Assembly (NCBI GenBank): GCA_020850455.1
Contig: JADZEQ010000002.1
Span: 62,001 to 126,000, forward strand
DNA from: Sphingomonadaceae bacterium
Lineage (GTDB): Bacteria > Pseudomonadota > Alphaproteobacteria > Sphingomonadales > Sphingomonadaceae
Reading direction: 5' to 3'
DNA: 64,000 nucleotides
Shown here: in pieces, positions 45,536 through 56,602 of the stretch
Layout of the letters: the number at the start of each line of letters is the position of its first letter
Position numbering within the stretch: the stretch's first letter is position 1
Notes under the pieces: model-generated
What the model was told of the DNA's origin: nothing
Database searches by the model: none
What the model saw: the letters and a program-made list of their open reading frames with translations, nothing else
Translations under genes and position numbers: made by a program

Positions 45536-48211
45536 TCAGGCCGCCAGCTTGCGCAACACATAGGGCAGGATGCCGCCGTGGAGGAAATATTCCACTTCAT
45601 TGGCGGTATCGATGCGGCAGAGCGCGGTAAAGCTGAAGGTCGAACCATCGGCGCGGGTCACCTGCACCTCGACATCCTGACGCGGGCTGATCGCCGAAAT
45701 CCCGGTGATGGTGAAGCGATCATCCCCGTTGAGACCCAGTGACAGGCGCGTGTCGCCATCCTTGAACTGTAATGGCAGCACACCCATGCCGACAAGGTTG
45801 GAACGGTGGATACGTTCAAAGCTTTCGACGATCACCGCCTTGACGCCCAGCAAATTGGTACCCTTTGCTGCCCAGTCACGCGATGAACCGGTGCCATATT
45901 CCTTGCCCGCAATAACGACGAGCGGCGTGCCATCGGCACGGTGGCGCATTGCCGCATCGTAAATCGGCATCACTTCGCTGCCATAACGGCTCATCCCGCC
46001 TTCAATCCCCGGCACCATTTCATTCTTGATGCGGATATTGGCAAAAGTGCCGCGCACCATCACCTCATGATGGCCGCGCCGCGAGCCATAGCTGTTGAAA
46101 TCAGCGCGGGCGACCTGATGTTCCTGCAACCATTGGCCAGCGGGCGAGTCCGCCTTGATCGATCCGGCGGGCGAAATATGGTCGGTGGTGATGCTATCCC
46201 CCAAAATGGCGAGCGGTTTTGCATCAACAATGTCGCCGACCGGCGCGGGGGTCATTTCCATCCCATCGAAATAGGGCGGGTTGGCGACATAGGTCGAACC
46301 GGCGCGCCATTGGTATGTGTCCGACCCTTCGACCTTGATCGCCTGCCAATGCGCATCGCCCGCATAGACATTGGCATAGCGCGCCGAGAACATGGACCGA
46401 TCAACGCTGCTGGCCAGCGTTGCGGCCACTTCCTCATTGGTCGGCCAGATGTCGCGCAGATAGACATCGCTGCCGTCGCTGCCCTGCCCGATCGGCGTGG
46501 TCGTGAAATCCTCCACCACCGTGCCCTTCAGCGCATAGGCAACCACCAAGGGTGGCGAGGCGAGGAAATTGGCGCGCACATCCGGGCTGACGCGCCCTTC
46601 AAAATTGCGGTTGCCCGACAATACGGCGGCGGCAACCAGATCATTGCCGTTGATCGCGCGCGAAAATGGGTCGGCGAGCGGGCCGCTATTGCCGATGCAG
46701 GTGGTGCAGCCATAGCCGACAAGGTTGAAACCGACCGCGTCCAAATGGCTCTGCAACCCCGATTTTTCGAGGTAATCGGTCACCACCTGGCTGCCCGGCG
46801 CAAGGCTGGTCTTGACCCAGGGCTTGGGTTTCAGCCCGCGTTCATTGGCCTTTTTGGCAACCAGGCCCGCCGCGACCATCACGCCGGGGTTGGATGTGTT
46901 GGTGCAGCTGGTGATTGCCGCGATCACCACATCACCATCGCCAATGTCATGCCCGGCCCCATCAACCGGCACGCGTTTGACGCTGTCCCGACCATAGCTT
47001 TTGGCCAAGTCGGCATTGAACACATCATCCACCTCTGTCAGCACCACCTTGTCCTGCGGGCGTTTCGGCCCGGCAAGGCTGGGGACGACCGTCCCCATGT
47101 CGAGCGTCAGGCTGTCGGTGAAAACCGGGTCGATGCCATGCGGGTCGAGCCACAGCCCCTGCGCCTTGGCATAGGCTTCGACCAGCGCAATCTGCCCCTC
47201 ATCACGCCCGGTCAGGCGCAGATAATCGAGCGTCTTGTCGTCAATGCCGAAAAAGCCACAGGTCGCGCCATATTCGGGCGCCATATTGGCGAGCGTCGCG
47301 CGATCGGCGAGGCTGAGGCTGGCAAGCCCCGGCCCATAATATTCGACAAAGCGGCCGACAACGCCCTTGGCGCGCAGCATTTGAGTGGCGGTCAACACCA
47401 GATCCGTCGCCGTCACGCCTTCGTTCAGGCGTCCGGTCAGTTTGAAACCAACCACTTCGGGGATGAGCATCGAAACCGGCTGGCCGAGCATCGCCGCCTC
47501 TGCCTCAATCCCGCCGACGCCCCAGCCGAGCACGCCCAGCCCGTTGATCATCGTTGTGTGGCTGTCGGTACCAACGCAGGTATCGGGGTAGGCGTAGGTC
47601 GCGCCATCGGCCCCTTCGCTGGTCCACACCGCCTGCGCAATATGTTCGAGGTTGACCTGATGGCAAATGCCCGTTCCCGGCGGCACCGCCTTGAAATTAT
47701 TGAGGCTCTTGCTCCCCCATTTCAGGAAATCATAACGTTCGCCATTGCGGTGATATTCAATCTCGACATTTTGTTCGAACGCCTTGGGGTGGCCGAACTC
47801 ATCGACCATGACGCTATGGTCGATGACGAGGTGGACGGGCACCAACGGATTGATCTTGGCCGTGTCGCCGCCCAATTTGGCAATGCCGTCGCGCATCGCG
47901 GCAAGGTCAACCACGCAAGGGACGCCGGTAAAATCCTGCAACAACACGCGCGCCGGACGATATTGGATTTCGGTATCGCTGGTCGGATTTTGTTGCCAGT
48001 CGACAATCGCCTGAATATCGGCGCGCGCGACGGTGAAACCATCATCCTCAAAACGCAGCAGATTTTCGAGCAAAACTTTCATCGAAAAGGGCAGGCGCGA
48101 CACATCGCCCAATTGCGCCGCCGCCTTGGCGAGCGAAAAATAATGATATGTTTTGCCCGCGACCTGCAAGGTGTCGCGCGTGTTCAGGCTGTCGTTTCCA
48201 ATGGCGGTCAT
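45536..48211 (-). CDS. acnA: Aconitate hydratase A
   Basis: 891-residue monomeric aconitase, which interconverts citrate and isocitrate. The [4Fe-4S] ligands are the Cys of [12 protein letters not shown] and the pair in [13 protein letters not shown]. Other active-site segments are [20 protein letters not shown] and [19 protein letters not shown]. The ATG at 48211 follows AGGGGAATTGACC. The 266 bases upstream hold its promoter region, with a partial ATCGCC4TTTCC match at about 48382-48396. Confidence 0.96.
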   Translation of the reverse strand: MTAIGNDSLNTRDTLQVAGKTYHYFSLAKAAAQLGDVSRLPFSMKVLLENLLRFEDDGFTVARADIQAIVDWQQNPTSDTEIQYRPARVLLQDFTGVPCVVDLAAMRDGIAKLGGDTAKINPLVPVHLVIDHSVMVDEFGHPKAFEQNVEIEYHRNGERYDFLKWGSKSLNNFKAVPPGTGICHQVNLEHIAQAVWTSEGADGATYAYPDTCVGTDSHTTMINGLGVLGWGVGGIEAEAAMLGQPVSMLIPEVVGFKLTGRLNEGVTATDLVLTATQMLRAKGVVGRFVEYYGPGLASLSLADRATLANMAPEYGATCGFFGIDDKTLDYLRLTGRDEGQIALVEAYAKAQGLWLDPHGIDPVFTDSLTLDMGTVVPSLAGPKRPQDKVVLTEVDDVFNADLAKSYGRDSVKRVPVDGAGHDIGDGDVVIAAITSCTNTSNPGVMVAAGLVAKKANERGLKPKPWVKTSLAPGSQVVTDYLEKSGLQSHLDAVGFNLVGYGCTTCIGNSGPLADPFSRAINGNDLVAAAVLSGNRNFEGRVSPDVRANFLASPPLVVAYALKGTVVEDFTTTPIGQGSDGSDVYLRDIWPTNEEVAATLASSVDRSMFSARYANVYAGDAHWQAIKVEGSDTYQWRAGSTYVANPPYFDGMEMTPAPVGDIVDAKPLAILGDSITTDHISPAGSIKADSPAGQWLQEHQVARADFNSYGSRRGHHEVMVRGTFANIRIKNEMVPGIEGGMSRYGSEVMPIYDAAMRHRADGTPLVVIAGKEYGTGSSRDWAAKGTNLLGVKAVIVESFERIHRSNLVGMGVLPLQFKDGDTRLSLGLNGDDRFTITGISAISPRQDVEVQVTRADGSTFSFTALCRIDTANEVEYFLHGGILPYVLRKLAA

Positions 48212-48477
48212 GGTCAATTCCCCTCGGTCAAATAGGCGCGCCACCCGGCAATGCGTCGCAAAGGGGCACAGGCTGCGGGGGGAACGACGCCCCCCGACCC
48301 AAGGCGCGCCGCAGCAACCAGCCCCGCAGCTTTGCTGTCGATGGCTTTATATCATGGGGCCTTAGCGCAGGTGGCGGGGGACGGAAAGGGGCGAAGGCAC
48401 AGAAATTTGGCCCCTTTCCCTGCTCAGCCTCGTCAGCGAAAATCTGCTGGCACCAGCCTATTCCAGCCTACCTTGCG

Positions 48478-49269
48478 TCAGGCATCAATCGACGTGCCGA
48501 GCGACGCATGCACCAAGCCGCCATCGACGGTCAGTGTTTCACCGATGACATAATCGCCCGCCCGACTGGCGAGGTAGATGGCGGCGGCCGCCATATCCTC
48601 CGCCGTGCCGATCCGCCGTGCCGGTATCCCCTTGCCCACAACATCGCCATGGTCGCGCGCGGCGCGGTTCATGTCCGACTGAAAGGCACCGGGCGCAATG
48701 GCGGTCACATGGATATGATCGCGCACCAACCGCGCCGCCATCCGCTTGGTGAGATAGAGGATCGCCGATTTCGACGCATGATAGCTATAGGTTTCCCAGG
48801 GGTTGAGGCGCATACCGTCGATCGAGCCAACATTGATCACCTTGGCCGGGCGTTCGATGCTGGCCGCCGCCTTGAGCAAGGGGTGGAGCGCTTGGGTCAG
48901 GAAAAAGGGGGCTTTGACGTTAAGGTCCATCACCTTGTCCCAGCCGCTTTCGGGAAATTCCTCAAAGGGAACGCCCCATGCCGCCCCGGCATTATTGATG
49001 AGGATGTCGAGCCGCGCCTCCCGTTCGGCGATTTGCGCGGCGAGCGTGCGACAACCCTCTACGGTCGAAATATCGCACGGCAGGCCGATGACCTTGTCGC
49101 CAAATTGTTCGACAGCCGCGGCCACTTGGTCGGCCTTGCGCGCGGAGATATAGATGCGTTCGCAGCCAGCGGCCAAAAACCCCTCGACAAACATCGCGCC
49201 GATACCACGCGAACCGCCGGTGATGAGCGCGACGCGCCCTGCCAGCCCAAATAATTGCCCCAGTTGCAT
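48478..49269 (-). CDS. SDR family oxidoreductase (RhlG-like)
   Basis: 263 residues. NAD(P) motif TGGSRGIG, NNAG, and Ser-Tyr-Lys in INVGSIDGM and YSYHASK. AAWGVPFEEFPESGWDKVMDLNVKAPFFL resembles RhlG-like 3-oxoacyl reductases. It is downstream of two acyl-CoA dehydrogenase genes on the same strand, in the catabolic cluster, so it likely oxidises a hydroxyacyl-CoA or alcohol intermediate. Substrate inferred only. Confidence 0.85.
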   Translation of the reverse strand: MQLGQLFGLAGRVALITGGSRGIGAMFVEGFLAAGCERIYISARKADQVAAAVEQFGDKVIGLPCDISTVEGCRTLAAQIAEREARLDILINNAGAAWGVPFEEFPESGWDKVMDLNVKAPFFLTQALHPLLKAAASIERPAKVINVGSIDGMRLNPWETYSYHASKSAILYLTKRMAARLVRDHIHVTAIAPGAFQSDMNRAARDHGDVVGKGIPARRIGTAEDMAAAAIYLASRAGDYVIGETLTVDGGLVHASLGTSIDA

Positions 49270-49286
49270 CGCGCTTTACCCCCCAA

Positions 49287-50423
49287 TCAATAGCCGTTCA
49301 GGCGTGCGACCCGGTCGATATGATAATGAACATCGCCCATAAATTCGGCGAGTGCCCGGTCGCGTTTCATATAAAGGCCAATGTCATATTCGTCGGTCAT
49401 GCCGATGCCGCCATGCATCTGCACCCCTTCGCGTACCGCCAAATTGGTGGCACGGCCCGCCTTGGCCTTGGCGACCGAGACCATCAGTTCGGCCCCTGCG
49501 TCCCCTTCGTCGAGCAACTGCTGCGCCTTCAGCACGCTGGCACGCGCGATTTCCATTTCGGAATATAGGTGCGCGGCGCGGTGTTGCAGCGCCTGAAACT
49601 CCCCAATCAACCGCCCGAATTGCTTGCGCTGTTTCAGATAATCCATGGTCATATCCATCGCGCCCTGCCCGACCCCGACCATTTCAGCCGCCGCCCCGGT
49701 GCGCGCTGCCGCCAACAGGGGTTTAACGGCATCCCAACCGGCATCGACTTCACCCACCACCGCATCGGCATCGACCGTCACATCATCGAAACGCACGTGG
49801 GAAGCGAGTGTGGCATCCACCAGACGGCGTGGGTCGGCGCTCAGCCCTGCCGCACCCTGCGGCACGGCAAATAGGGTGAGGCCATCCTTGTCCCCAGCGC
49901 TGCCGCCCGTCCGCGCGAGGACGAGCAGCATGTCGGCGACATGCCCCGACAGGACAAAGCATTTTTGCCCGTTAAGCTTAAAGCCGTTGCCCGCACGGGT
50001 AGCGGCAAGCACGCTCCCCTCCGGCCCGTGACGCGGCTTTTCATCGATGGCGAGCGCGACAATCGCATCGCCGGTGGCAATGCGCGGCAGCCATTCTGCT
50101 GCCTGCGCGCCGCCCGCCGCTTTGAGCGCGGAAACCGCCGCGACCGAGGTTGAAAGGAAGGGTGATGGGGTGAGGTTGCGACCAATTTCTTCGAGGACAA
50201 TGCCTGCCTCCACATGGCCCAACCCCATGCCGCCATGGTCTTCACCGACCAAAATGCCAGCAAAGCCCATTTCGGCAAATTCTTTCCACAAATCGCGCGA
50301 AAAACCGGTCGCATCGCCACTGTCGCGCAGGCTACGCAAATGGCTGACAGGGGCGTTATCGGCGATAAAGGGGGCAGCGCTGTCGCGCAGCATCGCCTGT
50401 TCTTCATTATGATATAGTGGCAT
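49287..50423 (-). CDS. Acyl-CoA dehydrogenase, non-catalytic-type subunit
   Basis: 378 residues with the ACAD fold: MGLGHVEAGIVLEEIGRNL, FKLNGQKCFVLSGHVADMLL and MHGGIGMTDEYDIGLYMKRD. The C-terminal region where other ACADs have YEG-T with the catalytic Glu reads EFMGDVHYHIDRVA, without that Glu. This is usual for one subunit of heteromeric ACADs in steroid degradation (FadE28-type). The partner at 50451-51635 has the Glu and lies directly upstream, so the two probably form one enzyme; that is inference. Confidence 0.85.
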   Translation of the reverse strand: MPLYHNEEQAMLRDSAAPFIADNAPVSHLRSLRDSGDATGFSRDLWKEFAEMGFAGILVGEDHGGMGLGHVEAGIVLEEIGRNLTPSPFLSTSVAAVSALKAAGGAQAAEWLPRIATGDAIVALAIDEKPRHGPEGSVLAATRAGNGFKLNGQKCFVLSGHVADMLLVLARTGGSAGDKDGLTLFAVPQGAAGLSADPRRLVDATLASHVRFDDVTVDADAVVGEVDAGWDAVKPLLAAARTGAAAEMVGVGQGAMDMTMDYLKQRKQFGRLIGEFQALQHRAAHLYSEMEIARASVLKAQQLLDEGDAGAELMVSVAKAKAGRATNLAVREGVQMHGGIGMTDEYDIGLYMKRDRALAEFMGDVHYHIDRVARLNGY

Positions 50424-50450
50424 TTTTCTCTCCGGAAAATTGGGGGCGCT

Positions 50451-51635
50451 TCAGGCGCCGGGCAGGTCGAGGATGCGTTTGGCGATGACGTTCAGCATCA
50501 CCTCACTCGTCCCGCCCTCAATCGAATTGGCTTTGGTGCGCAGCCAGCCGCGTGGCTTGCTGCCGCCCTTGCTCTCGGTGCTGTCCCATTCCAGCCCCGC
50601 TGAACCCGCGCCCGACATCACCAACTCATGCCGCCGCTTGTTAAGCTCCGTCCCTGCATATTTCATCATGTTGGAACTGGCCGGGTGCGCCCGCCCGGTT
50701 TTCCACATGTCCATGAAGCGTTCGCCCATCGCGCGAAAGGCAAAAACATCGGTGTCAAAGGCCGCCATTTCAGCGCGCAGCACCGGGTCATCCAATTCAC
50801 CGGCAGCATTTTTGCCAATGGCTTGGGCATATAGCGCACCGATGCTGACCATATCCCCGCCCGCACCGCCGCCAGAGATCATCTCCCGCTCATGGCCGAG
50901 CAGATATTTGGCGACATCCCAGCCCCGGTTCACTTCGCCAATAAACTGGGTCTTGGGCACGGCCACATTGTCGAAAAATGTTTCGCAAAACGGGCTGTTG
51001 CCCGAAATAAGCAGGATCGGCTTGGTCGAAACGCCAGGGCTTTCCATGTCGAACAACATGAAGGTGATGCCCTGATATTTATTCGCCTTGTCGGTGCGGA
51101 TCAGCGCAAAAATCCAGTCCGCCTTGTCGGCATAGCTGGTCCAGATTTTGCTGCCATTCACCAGCCAATGGTCGCCCTTATCCTCGCCATAGCTTTGCAG
51201 GCTGACAAGGTCGCTGCCCGACCCCGGTTCGCTATAGCCCTGACACCAGCGGATTTCGCCGCGCGCAATCGGCGGCAGATAGTGTAATTTCTGTTCCTCG
51301 GTGCCGAAATGGAGCAGCGCGGGGCCGAGCATCCAAATCCCAAAGGAGGACAGCGGCGCGCGCGCACCAATGCGCGCCATTTCGCTGCGCAAAATCTTGG
51401 TCTGTTCCGCCGACAAGCCAGCCCCGCCATAAGCGACCGGCCAATCGGGGACCGTATAGCCTTTGGCCGCGCAGGCATGCAGCCAGTCGCGCTGCGCATC
51501 ATTTTTGAACACCCAATTGCGACCGCCCCAGCAGATATCGCCTTCTTCATTGGCAGGTTTGCGCATTTCATCGGGGCAATTTGCCGCCAGCCATGCGCGC
51601 ACTTCCGCCCGGAAATCGTCCAGATTCTCGCTCAT
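50451..51635 (-). CDS. Acyl-CoA dehydrogenase, catalytic-type subunit
   Basis: 394-residue ACAD. QGYSEPGSGSDLVSLQ, HWLVNGSKIWTSYADKADW and NSIEGGTSEVMLNVIAKRIL are visible; the latter holds the catalytic Glu. It is related to the FadE26/FadE29 group. It is the first gene of the minus-strand half of the cluster, with a divergent promoter region of 223 bases separating it from the plus-strand half. The substrate CoA ester is unknown, likely bulky. Confidence 0.87.
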   Translation of the reverse strand: MSENLDDFRAEVRAWLAANCPDEMRKPANEEGDICWGGRNWVFKNDAQRDWLHACAAKGYTVPDWPVAYGGAGLSAEQTKILRSEMARIGARAPLSSFGIWMLGPALLHFGTEEQKLHYLPPIARGEIRWCQGYSEPGSGSDLVSLQSYGEDKGDHWLVNGSKIWTSYADKADWIFALIRTDKANKYQGITFMLFDMESPGVSTKPILLISGNSPFCETFFDNVAVPKTQFIGEVNRGWDVAKYLLGHEREMISGGGAGGDMVSIGALYAQAIGKNAAGELDDPVLRAEMAAFDTDVFAFRAMGERFMDMWKTGRAHPASSNMMKYAGTELNKRRHELVMSGAGSAGLEWDSTESKGGSKPRGWLRTKANSIEGGTSEVMLNVIAKRILDLPGA

Positions 51636-51755
51636 CTCCCTGCCCGTCCCTCTATCGTAATTGGGTCAAATCGAACCACGAGGTTAAGCGGCAAGCCCCA
51701 TGGCACGCAAGCAGCTTTTTCGGGGCAAAGCATGCCGTAACGTCGGCGAAGCGGC

Positions 51756-51785
51756 TTGACGCGCGGCAAGTTTCAAAAATATGGT
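51756..51785 (+). promoter_or_regulatory. Candidate promoter for the plus-strand catabolic genes
   Basis: TTGACG (51756-51761) and TATGGT (51780-51785) are 18 bases apart, in the divergent region before the SDR at 51859. This matches a housekeeping-type promoter by eye. No regulator gene is encoded beside it. Confidence 0.35.
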
Positions 51786-51858
51786 ATGGCAATTGTGCAC
51801 GTCGCCGATGCCCCTTCACCGGCAGGCGAGTCGCACATGGGAGAGGGAGTGAGGGCGC

Positions 51859-52710
51859 ATGCGCTTTGCCAATAAAAATCTGGTCATCACCGGCGCGGCA
51901 TCGGGGATTGGGCGTGCGACGGCACTGTTGTTCGCGGCAGAGGGCGCGCGGGTTTTTGCCGGTGACATTGACGCGGCGGGCGGCGATGCGCTGGCGGTTG
52001 CGGGGGCGGGTAATATCGCCTTTCAACGCACCGATGTGACCAATAACGCCGATATTGCGGCGCTGATGGATTGGGCCGCGCGCGAAGGCGGTGGCATCGA
52101 CATATTGTTCAACAATGCAGGGTCAGGCGGGGACCGTGCCGCCATCGACGAAATCGAACCCGATGGTTGGGACCGGACGATGGATCTGCTGCTGCGGTCG
52201 GTTGCCATGGGCATTCGCTATGGCGCGCCGCATATGAAGGGGCGCCGGGGCGCGAGCATCATCAACACCGCCAGTGTTGCGGCGCTTGGTTCCGGCTATG
52301 CGCCAACCGCTTATTCGGTGGCAAAGGCCGGCGTGCTCCATTTGTCCAAAATCGCGGCGATGGATCTGGCGCGATATGGGATTCGCGTGAACGCCATCTG
52401 CCCCGGCTTCATCAATACCAATATATTCACATCCAGCCTCGACGTCCCCGACGAACATAAGCAAGGGGCAAAGGCGATCATCGCCCAAATGTCGGCCAAT
52501 GCGCAGCCGGTGGCGCGTGGCGGCATGGCAGAGGATATTGCGAATGCCGTCGCTTATTTGGCGAGCGATGCCTCCAGCTTTATGACCGGCACCCATTTGC
52601 TGGTCGATGGCGGGTTGACGGTCGGCCAGCGGCACAGCTGGGACCCCGAAACGCCGGGCATGTTCGATGCGCTGCTGGCAATGGAAGCAGATGCCAAGGC
52701 AGGCGCATGA
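51859..52710 (+). CDS. SDR family oxidoreductase
   Basis: 283 residues. TGAASGIG, NNAG and the active site in INTASVAAL and YSVAK are complete. GSGGDRAAIDEIEPDGWDRTMDLLLRS and a C-terminal extension of about 25 residues (TVGQRHSWDPETPGMF...) are its distinguishing parts. First gene of the plus-strand catabolic operon, overlapping the transporter start by four bases (ATGA). Likely oxidises a hydroxyl of the growth substrate. Confidence 0.83.
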   Translation: MRFANKNLVITGAASGIGRATALLFAAEGARVFAGDIDAAGGDALAVAGAGNIAFQRTDVTNNADIAALMDWAAREGGGIDILFNNAGSGGDRAAIDEIEPDGWDRTMDLLLRSVAMGIRYGAPHMKGRRGASIINTASVAALGSGYAPTAYSVAKAGVLHLSKIAAMDLARYGIRVNAICPGFINTNIFTSSLDVPDEHKQGAKAIIAQMSANAQPVARGGMAEDIANAVAYLASDASSFMTGTHLLVDGGLTVGQRHSWDPETPGMFDALLAMEADAKAGA

Positions 52711-54137
52711 GCATCGACGCGCCGAAACTGCCGATCAAGCTCAAGCTCGTCCACGGCCTCGGCAGCGTTGCCTATGGCATAAAGGATAATGGTTTTTCGA
52801 CCTTCCTCCTCATCTTTTATAATCAAGTGCTGGGGATGGACGCCAAATTGGTCAGCTTTGCGCTGATGTGCGCGCTGATCCTTGATGCCTTTGTCGATCC
52901 GGTGATCGGTCATTTGTCCGACCGCACCTATACGCGTTGGGGGCGGCGGCTGCCGTGGCTTTATGTAGCACCCATTCCGCTGGCGGCGGCGTGGCTCCTC
53001 CTCTGGTCGCCGCCTGACCTGCCGCCCACACAGATGTTCTTTTATCTGGTGGCGGTGGCGATGCTGGTGCGCACGCTGGTGTCGGCTTGCGAAGTACCGT
53101 CGGTCGCATTGGTGCCCGAATTGACCCGCGACTATGACGAACGCACCGGACTGATGCGCTATCGTTTCCTGTTCGGTTGGGCGGGTGGGCTGTTGATGCT
53201 CTTTCTTGCATATGACGTGTTTTTGCGCGCCACCCCCGAACATCCGCACGGCCAACTCAACCCCGATGGCTATTGGGCCTATGGTCTGTTTGGCGCGGGG
53301 TTGATGGCGGCAGCCGTATTATTATCGGCTTGGGGGCAGCACCGCCGCGTCGCACGGCTGCCCGAAACCCGCCCCCAAAGCCAAGGCGTCGCCCATGCTT
53401 TTGGCGAAGTGCGCGAATCGCTGTCGCACCCGGCCTTTTTGACCCTGCTCGGTGCCGGGGCAATCGCCTATACCAGCCAGGGCATTACCTTTTCGATCAG
53501 CAATTACCTCTACCTCTTTATCTGGCGCTTTGATGAAGCGGCCTTTGCCATCTACCCATGGATATTATTTGCCAGCGTCGTCGCGGCATTTTTCATGGTG
53601 ACGCCGCTCCACGCACGGTTTGGCAAGCGCGAAACCGCCATGGGGAGCGGGGTGATTTCGGTCGCCTTTTGGCTGACCCCCTTTGCCCTTCGCCTGCTCG
53701 ATGCGTGGCCGACAGAGGGGAGCAATTTATCGTCGGGCTTGCTCTTTGCCTTCTTCTTTGCCGCCAATGCCTTTGGCGTGATGGTGATGATTTCGGGCAG
53801 TTCGATGATCGCGGATATCGTTGAAGCGTCGGAAGAACATACCGGCCGCCGCAGTGAGGGGATTTTCTTTGCCGGCAATTTCTTCATGCAAAAATGTGCG
53901 ACAGGGCTGGGTATTTTCCTAACCGGGCTGATCGTATCGATGGCCGGTCTGCCCGAACGGGCGAACCCGGCAACGGTCAGCGAAGCGGTGATCGACAATC
54001 TGACGCTTTATTATTCGGGGCTGGTTTTGATTGCGGTCATTTTTTCGACCGCGATTTTCGCGCGATTTCCAATCAACCGCGCGGACCATGAAGCGCGCGT
54101 CGCAAAATTGGCGGCGGCACGCACGCCGGCTGAATGA
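52707..54137 (+). CDS. GPH-type MFS cation symporter
   Basis: 476 residues with 12 membrane helices. GLGSVAYGIKDNGFSTFLLIFYNQVLGM, DAFVDPVIGHLSDRTYTRWGRR and SMIADIVEASEEHTGRRSEG are glycoside-pentoside-hexuronide (GPH) family marks. In sphingomonads such transporters sit beside diverse catabolic genes; here the substrate is probably the compound degraded by the neighbours rather than a sugar, by inference. Confidence 0.83.
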   Translation: MSIDAPKLPIKLKLVHGLGSVAYGIKDNGFSTFLLIFYNQVLGMDAKLVSFALMCALILDAFVDPVIGHLSDRTYTRWGRRLPWLYVAPIPLAAAWLLLWSPPDLPPTQMFFYLVAVAMLVRTLVSACEVPSVALVPELTRDYDERTGLMRYRFLFGWAGGLLMLFLAYDVFLRATPEHPHGQLNPDGYWAYGLFGAGLMAAAVLLSAWGQHRRVARLPETRPQSQGVAHAFGEVRESLSHPAFLTLLGAGAIAYTSQGITFSISNYLYLFIWRFDEAAFAIYPWILFASVVAAFFMVTPLHARFGKRETAMGSGVISVAFWLTPFALRLLDAWPTEGSNLSSGLLFAFFFAANAFGVMVMISGSSMIADIVEASEEHTGRRSEGIFFAGNFFMQKCATGLGIFLTGLIVSMAGLPERANPATVSEAVIDNLTLYYSGLVLIAVIFSTAIFARFPINRADHEARVAKLAAARTPAE

Positions 54138-54200
54138 TCATTGGCTTGCAATTGCCGCAGGCTTACGTTTACGTAAGGTGGAATTAGAGAGGGAAGCGAG

Positions 54201-55505
54201 ATGGATTTTGACCTGAGCGAACGGCAGCAATTTTGGCAGGGCCGCGTGCGCGACTTCATTGAAACGCATGTGCGCCCGGCGGTTCCCACCTATAAGGAAC
54301 AGGATGCGACCGGTGACCGGTGGAAAGTGATCCCGGTGGTCGAGGAACTGAAGGCAAAGGCCAAATCGGCAGGCATCTGGAACCTGTTCATGCCGCCGCG
54401 TCAGGCGACCCACCATCATGTCGATGAAGAATTTGCCTTTGAAGGGCCGCAGCTTTCCAATCTGGAATATGCGCTCTGCGCGGAGGAGATGGGCCGCGTC
54501 GGCTTTGCCAGCGAAGTGTTCAACTGTTCGGCGCCCGACACCGGCAATATGGAAGTTTTCCACCGGTACGGCACGCTGGAACAAAAGGAAAAATGGCTAA
54601 AGCCATTGATGAACGGCGAAATCCGTTCCGCCTTTTTGATGACCGAACCGCGCGTTGCATCCTCCGACGCCACCAATATCGAATGCCGGATCGACCGCGA
54701 CGGCGATGATTATGTCATCAACGGGCGCAAATGGTGGTCGTCGGGCGCGGGTGACCCGCGCTGCAAGGTGGCGATCGTCATGGGCAAGACCGATTTTGGT
54801 GCCAAACGCCATGCGCAGCAATCGATGCTGGTCGTGCCGATGGACGCGCCGGGCATCAACATCCTGCGCCATCTGCCGGTCTTTGGTTATGATGATGCGC
54901 CGCACGGCCATATGGAAATTGAGCTAAAGGATGTGCGGGTCAACGCAGCCGATGCAATGTTGCTCGGCGAAGGGCGCGGCTTTGAAATTGCGCAGGGGCG
55001 TCTGGGGCCGGGCCGCATCCACCACTGCATGCGCACCATCGGCGTTGCGGAGGAGGCATTGGAACGCATGGCGCGCCGCCTGCTCAGCCGGGTCGCTTTT
55101 GGCAAAGCGATTGCCGAGCATAGCATTTGGGAACAGCGGATTGCCCGCGCGCGCATCGACATTGAAATGACCCGCCTGCTCTGCCTCAAAGCCGCCGATA
55201 TGATGGACAAGGCTGGCAACAAGATTGCGCAAAATGAAATTGCGATGATCAAGGTGCAGGCCCCCAATATGGCGCTGCAAATCATCGACGATGCCATACA
55301 GGCGCATGGCGGGGCCGGGGTTGCCGAGGATTTCGGGCTGGCGAAAATGTATGCCGGGCAACGCACGCTGCGGCTCGCCGACGGGCCGGATGAGGTGCAC
55401 GCCCGCGCCATCGCGCGCAATGAATTTGGCAAATATGGCGGACGCGATGCCATCGCCGCCGCCAAAGCCGAATTTTCCTCCGCCGATTTGGGAGTAGCCC
55501 GATGA
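54201..55505 (+). CDS. ACAD10/11-type acyl-CoA dehydrogenase
   Basis: 434 residues. The segments [66 protein letters not shown] and [14 protein letters not shown] closely resemble the dehydrogenase domain of vertebrate ACAD11 and the LvaC-type bacterial enzymes, as recalled. Instead of YEG-T the C-terminal loop has ADGPDE. With the APH-fold kinase at 56603 it would act on 4-phosphoryloxy-acyl-CoA, eliminating phosphate to give an enoyl-CoA. Start ATG 54201 overlaps nothing; a GAGAGGGAAG run precedes it. Confidence 0.88.
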   Translation: MDFDLSERQQFWQGRVRDFIETHVRPAVPTYKEQDATGDRWKVIPVVEELKAKAKSAGIWNLFMPPRQATHHHVDEEFAFEGPQLSNLEYALCAEEMGRVGFASEVFNCSAPDTGNMEVFHRYGTLEQKEKWLKPLMNGEIRSAFLMTEPRVASSDATNIECRIDRDGDDYVINGRKWWSSGAGDPRCKVAIVMGKTDFGAKRHAQQSMLVVPMDAPGINILRHLPVFGYDDAPHGHMEIELKDVRVNAADAMLLGEGRGFEIAQGRLGPGRIHHCMRTIGVAEEALERMARRLLSRVAFGKAIAEHSIWEQRIARARIDIEMTRLLCLKAADMMDKAGNKIAQNEIAMIKVQAPNMALQIIDDAIQAHGGAGVAEDFGLAKMYAGQRTLRLADGPDEVHARAIARNEFGKYGGRDAIAAAKAEFSSADLGVAR

Positions 55506-56590
55506 AAGCCGCCGTCCTCGTCGCCCCCAACCAGCCGCTGGAAATAGAGGAACTGCACCTCGCCAACCCCGGTCCGCATGAGGTGCTGATCCGTACCGCG
55601 GCCTGTGGCCTTTGCCACAGCGACCTCCACTTTATCGAAGGCAACTACCCCCACCCCCTGCCCGCCGTGCCGGGGCATGAGGCGGCGGGGATCGTCGAAG
55701 CGGTGGGGAGCGAGGTGCGCACGCTCAAGGTGGGGGATGCGGTCATCACCTGCCTCTCTGCCTTTTGCGGCCATTGCGAATTTTGCGTCACCGGGCGGAT
55801 GGCTCTATGCACCGGCGGCGACACCCGCCGCGCGGTAGGCGAAGCCCCGCGCCTGACCCGCGCCGACGGCACGCCGGTCAACCAGATGCTCAACCTCAGC
55901 GCCTTTGCCGAAATGTTGCTGATCCACGAACATGCCTGCACCGCGATCAACCCCGACATGCCGCTCGACCGTGCGGCGGTGATCGGCTGTGCGGTGACGA
56001 CCGGGGCTGGAACAATCTTTAACGCCTGCAAGGTGACACCGGGTGAAACGGTGGCGGTGGTTGGTTGCGGCGGGGTTGGGCTCGCCACCATCAACGCAGC
56101 GAAAATCGCTGGCGCAGGGCGGATCATCGCCGCCGACCCCATTGCCGAAAAGCGCGAATTGGCCAAGAAATTGGGCGCAACCGATGTGATTGATGCTGCC
56201 GCCGATGGCGCAGCGGCGCAGATTGTCGAATTGACCAAGGGCGGGGTTGACCATGCGATTGAGGCGGTGGGCCGCCCACAATCGGCCGCGCTCGCCGTCG
56301 GTTCGCTGCGTCGCGGCGGCACCGCGACCATTTTGGGGATGATGCCGCTCAGCGAAAAGGTCGGCCTGTCGGCGATGGACCTTTTGTCGGGCAAGAAATT
56401 ACAGGGCGCGATCATGGGGATGAACCGTTTCCCGGTCGATATGCCGCGTCTGGTTGATTTTTACCTGCGCGGTCTGCTCGACCTCGATTCAATCATCGCC
56501 GAACGCATCCCGCTCAGCGAGATCAACGCGGGCTTTGAAAAGATGAAACGCGGCGACAGCGCCCGCAGCGTTATCGTCTTTGACAATTGA
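55502..56590 (+). CDS. Zn-dependent alcohol dehydrogenase (MDR)
   Basis: 362-residue medium-chain dehydrogenase. Catalytic zinc ligands are in [10 protein letters not shown] and GHEAAGIV; structural zinc in [15 protein letters not shown]; nucleotide binding in [20 protein letters not shown]. It probably oxidises a primary or secondary alcohol in the substrate pathway. Start overlaps the ACAD stop by four bases. Confidence 0.86.
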   Translation: MKAAVLVAPNQPLEIEELHLANPGPHEVLIRTAACGLCHSDLHFIEGNYPHPLPAVPGHEAAGIVEAVGSEVRTLKVGDAVITCLSAFCGHCEFCVTGRMALCTGGDTRRAVGEAPRLTRADGTPVNQMLNLSAFAEMLLIHEHACTAINPDMPLDRAAVIGCAVTTGAGTIFNACKVTPGETVAVVGCGGVGLATINAAKIAGAGRIIAADPIAEKRELAKKLGATDVIDAAADGAAAQIVELTKGGVDHAIEAVGRPQSAALAVGSLRRGGTATILGMMPLSEKVGLSAMDLLSGKKLQGAIMGMNRFPVDMPRLVDFYLRGLLDLDSIIAERIPLSEINAGFEKMKRGDSARSVIVFDN

Positions 56591-56602
56591 GGCACGGCGA
56601 GG

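Noticed and set aside
42298-45600. Duplicate of the tRNA-Val 3' end (att site) beyond the nar genes
   Set aside because: I looked for GTTCGAGCCCGTCACCGCCC-like sequence on the far side and saw none; the island idea stays without this support.
45941-48235. 764-codon open frame opposite acnA
   Set aside because: Antisense shadow of aconitase, no ribosome site or family signs.
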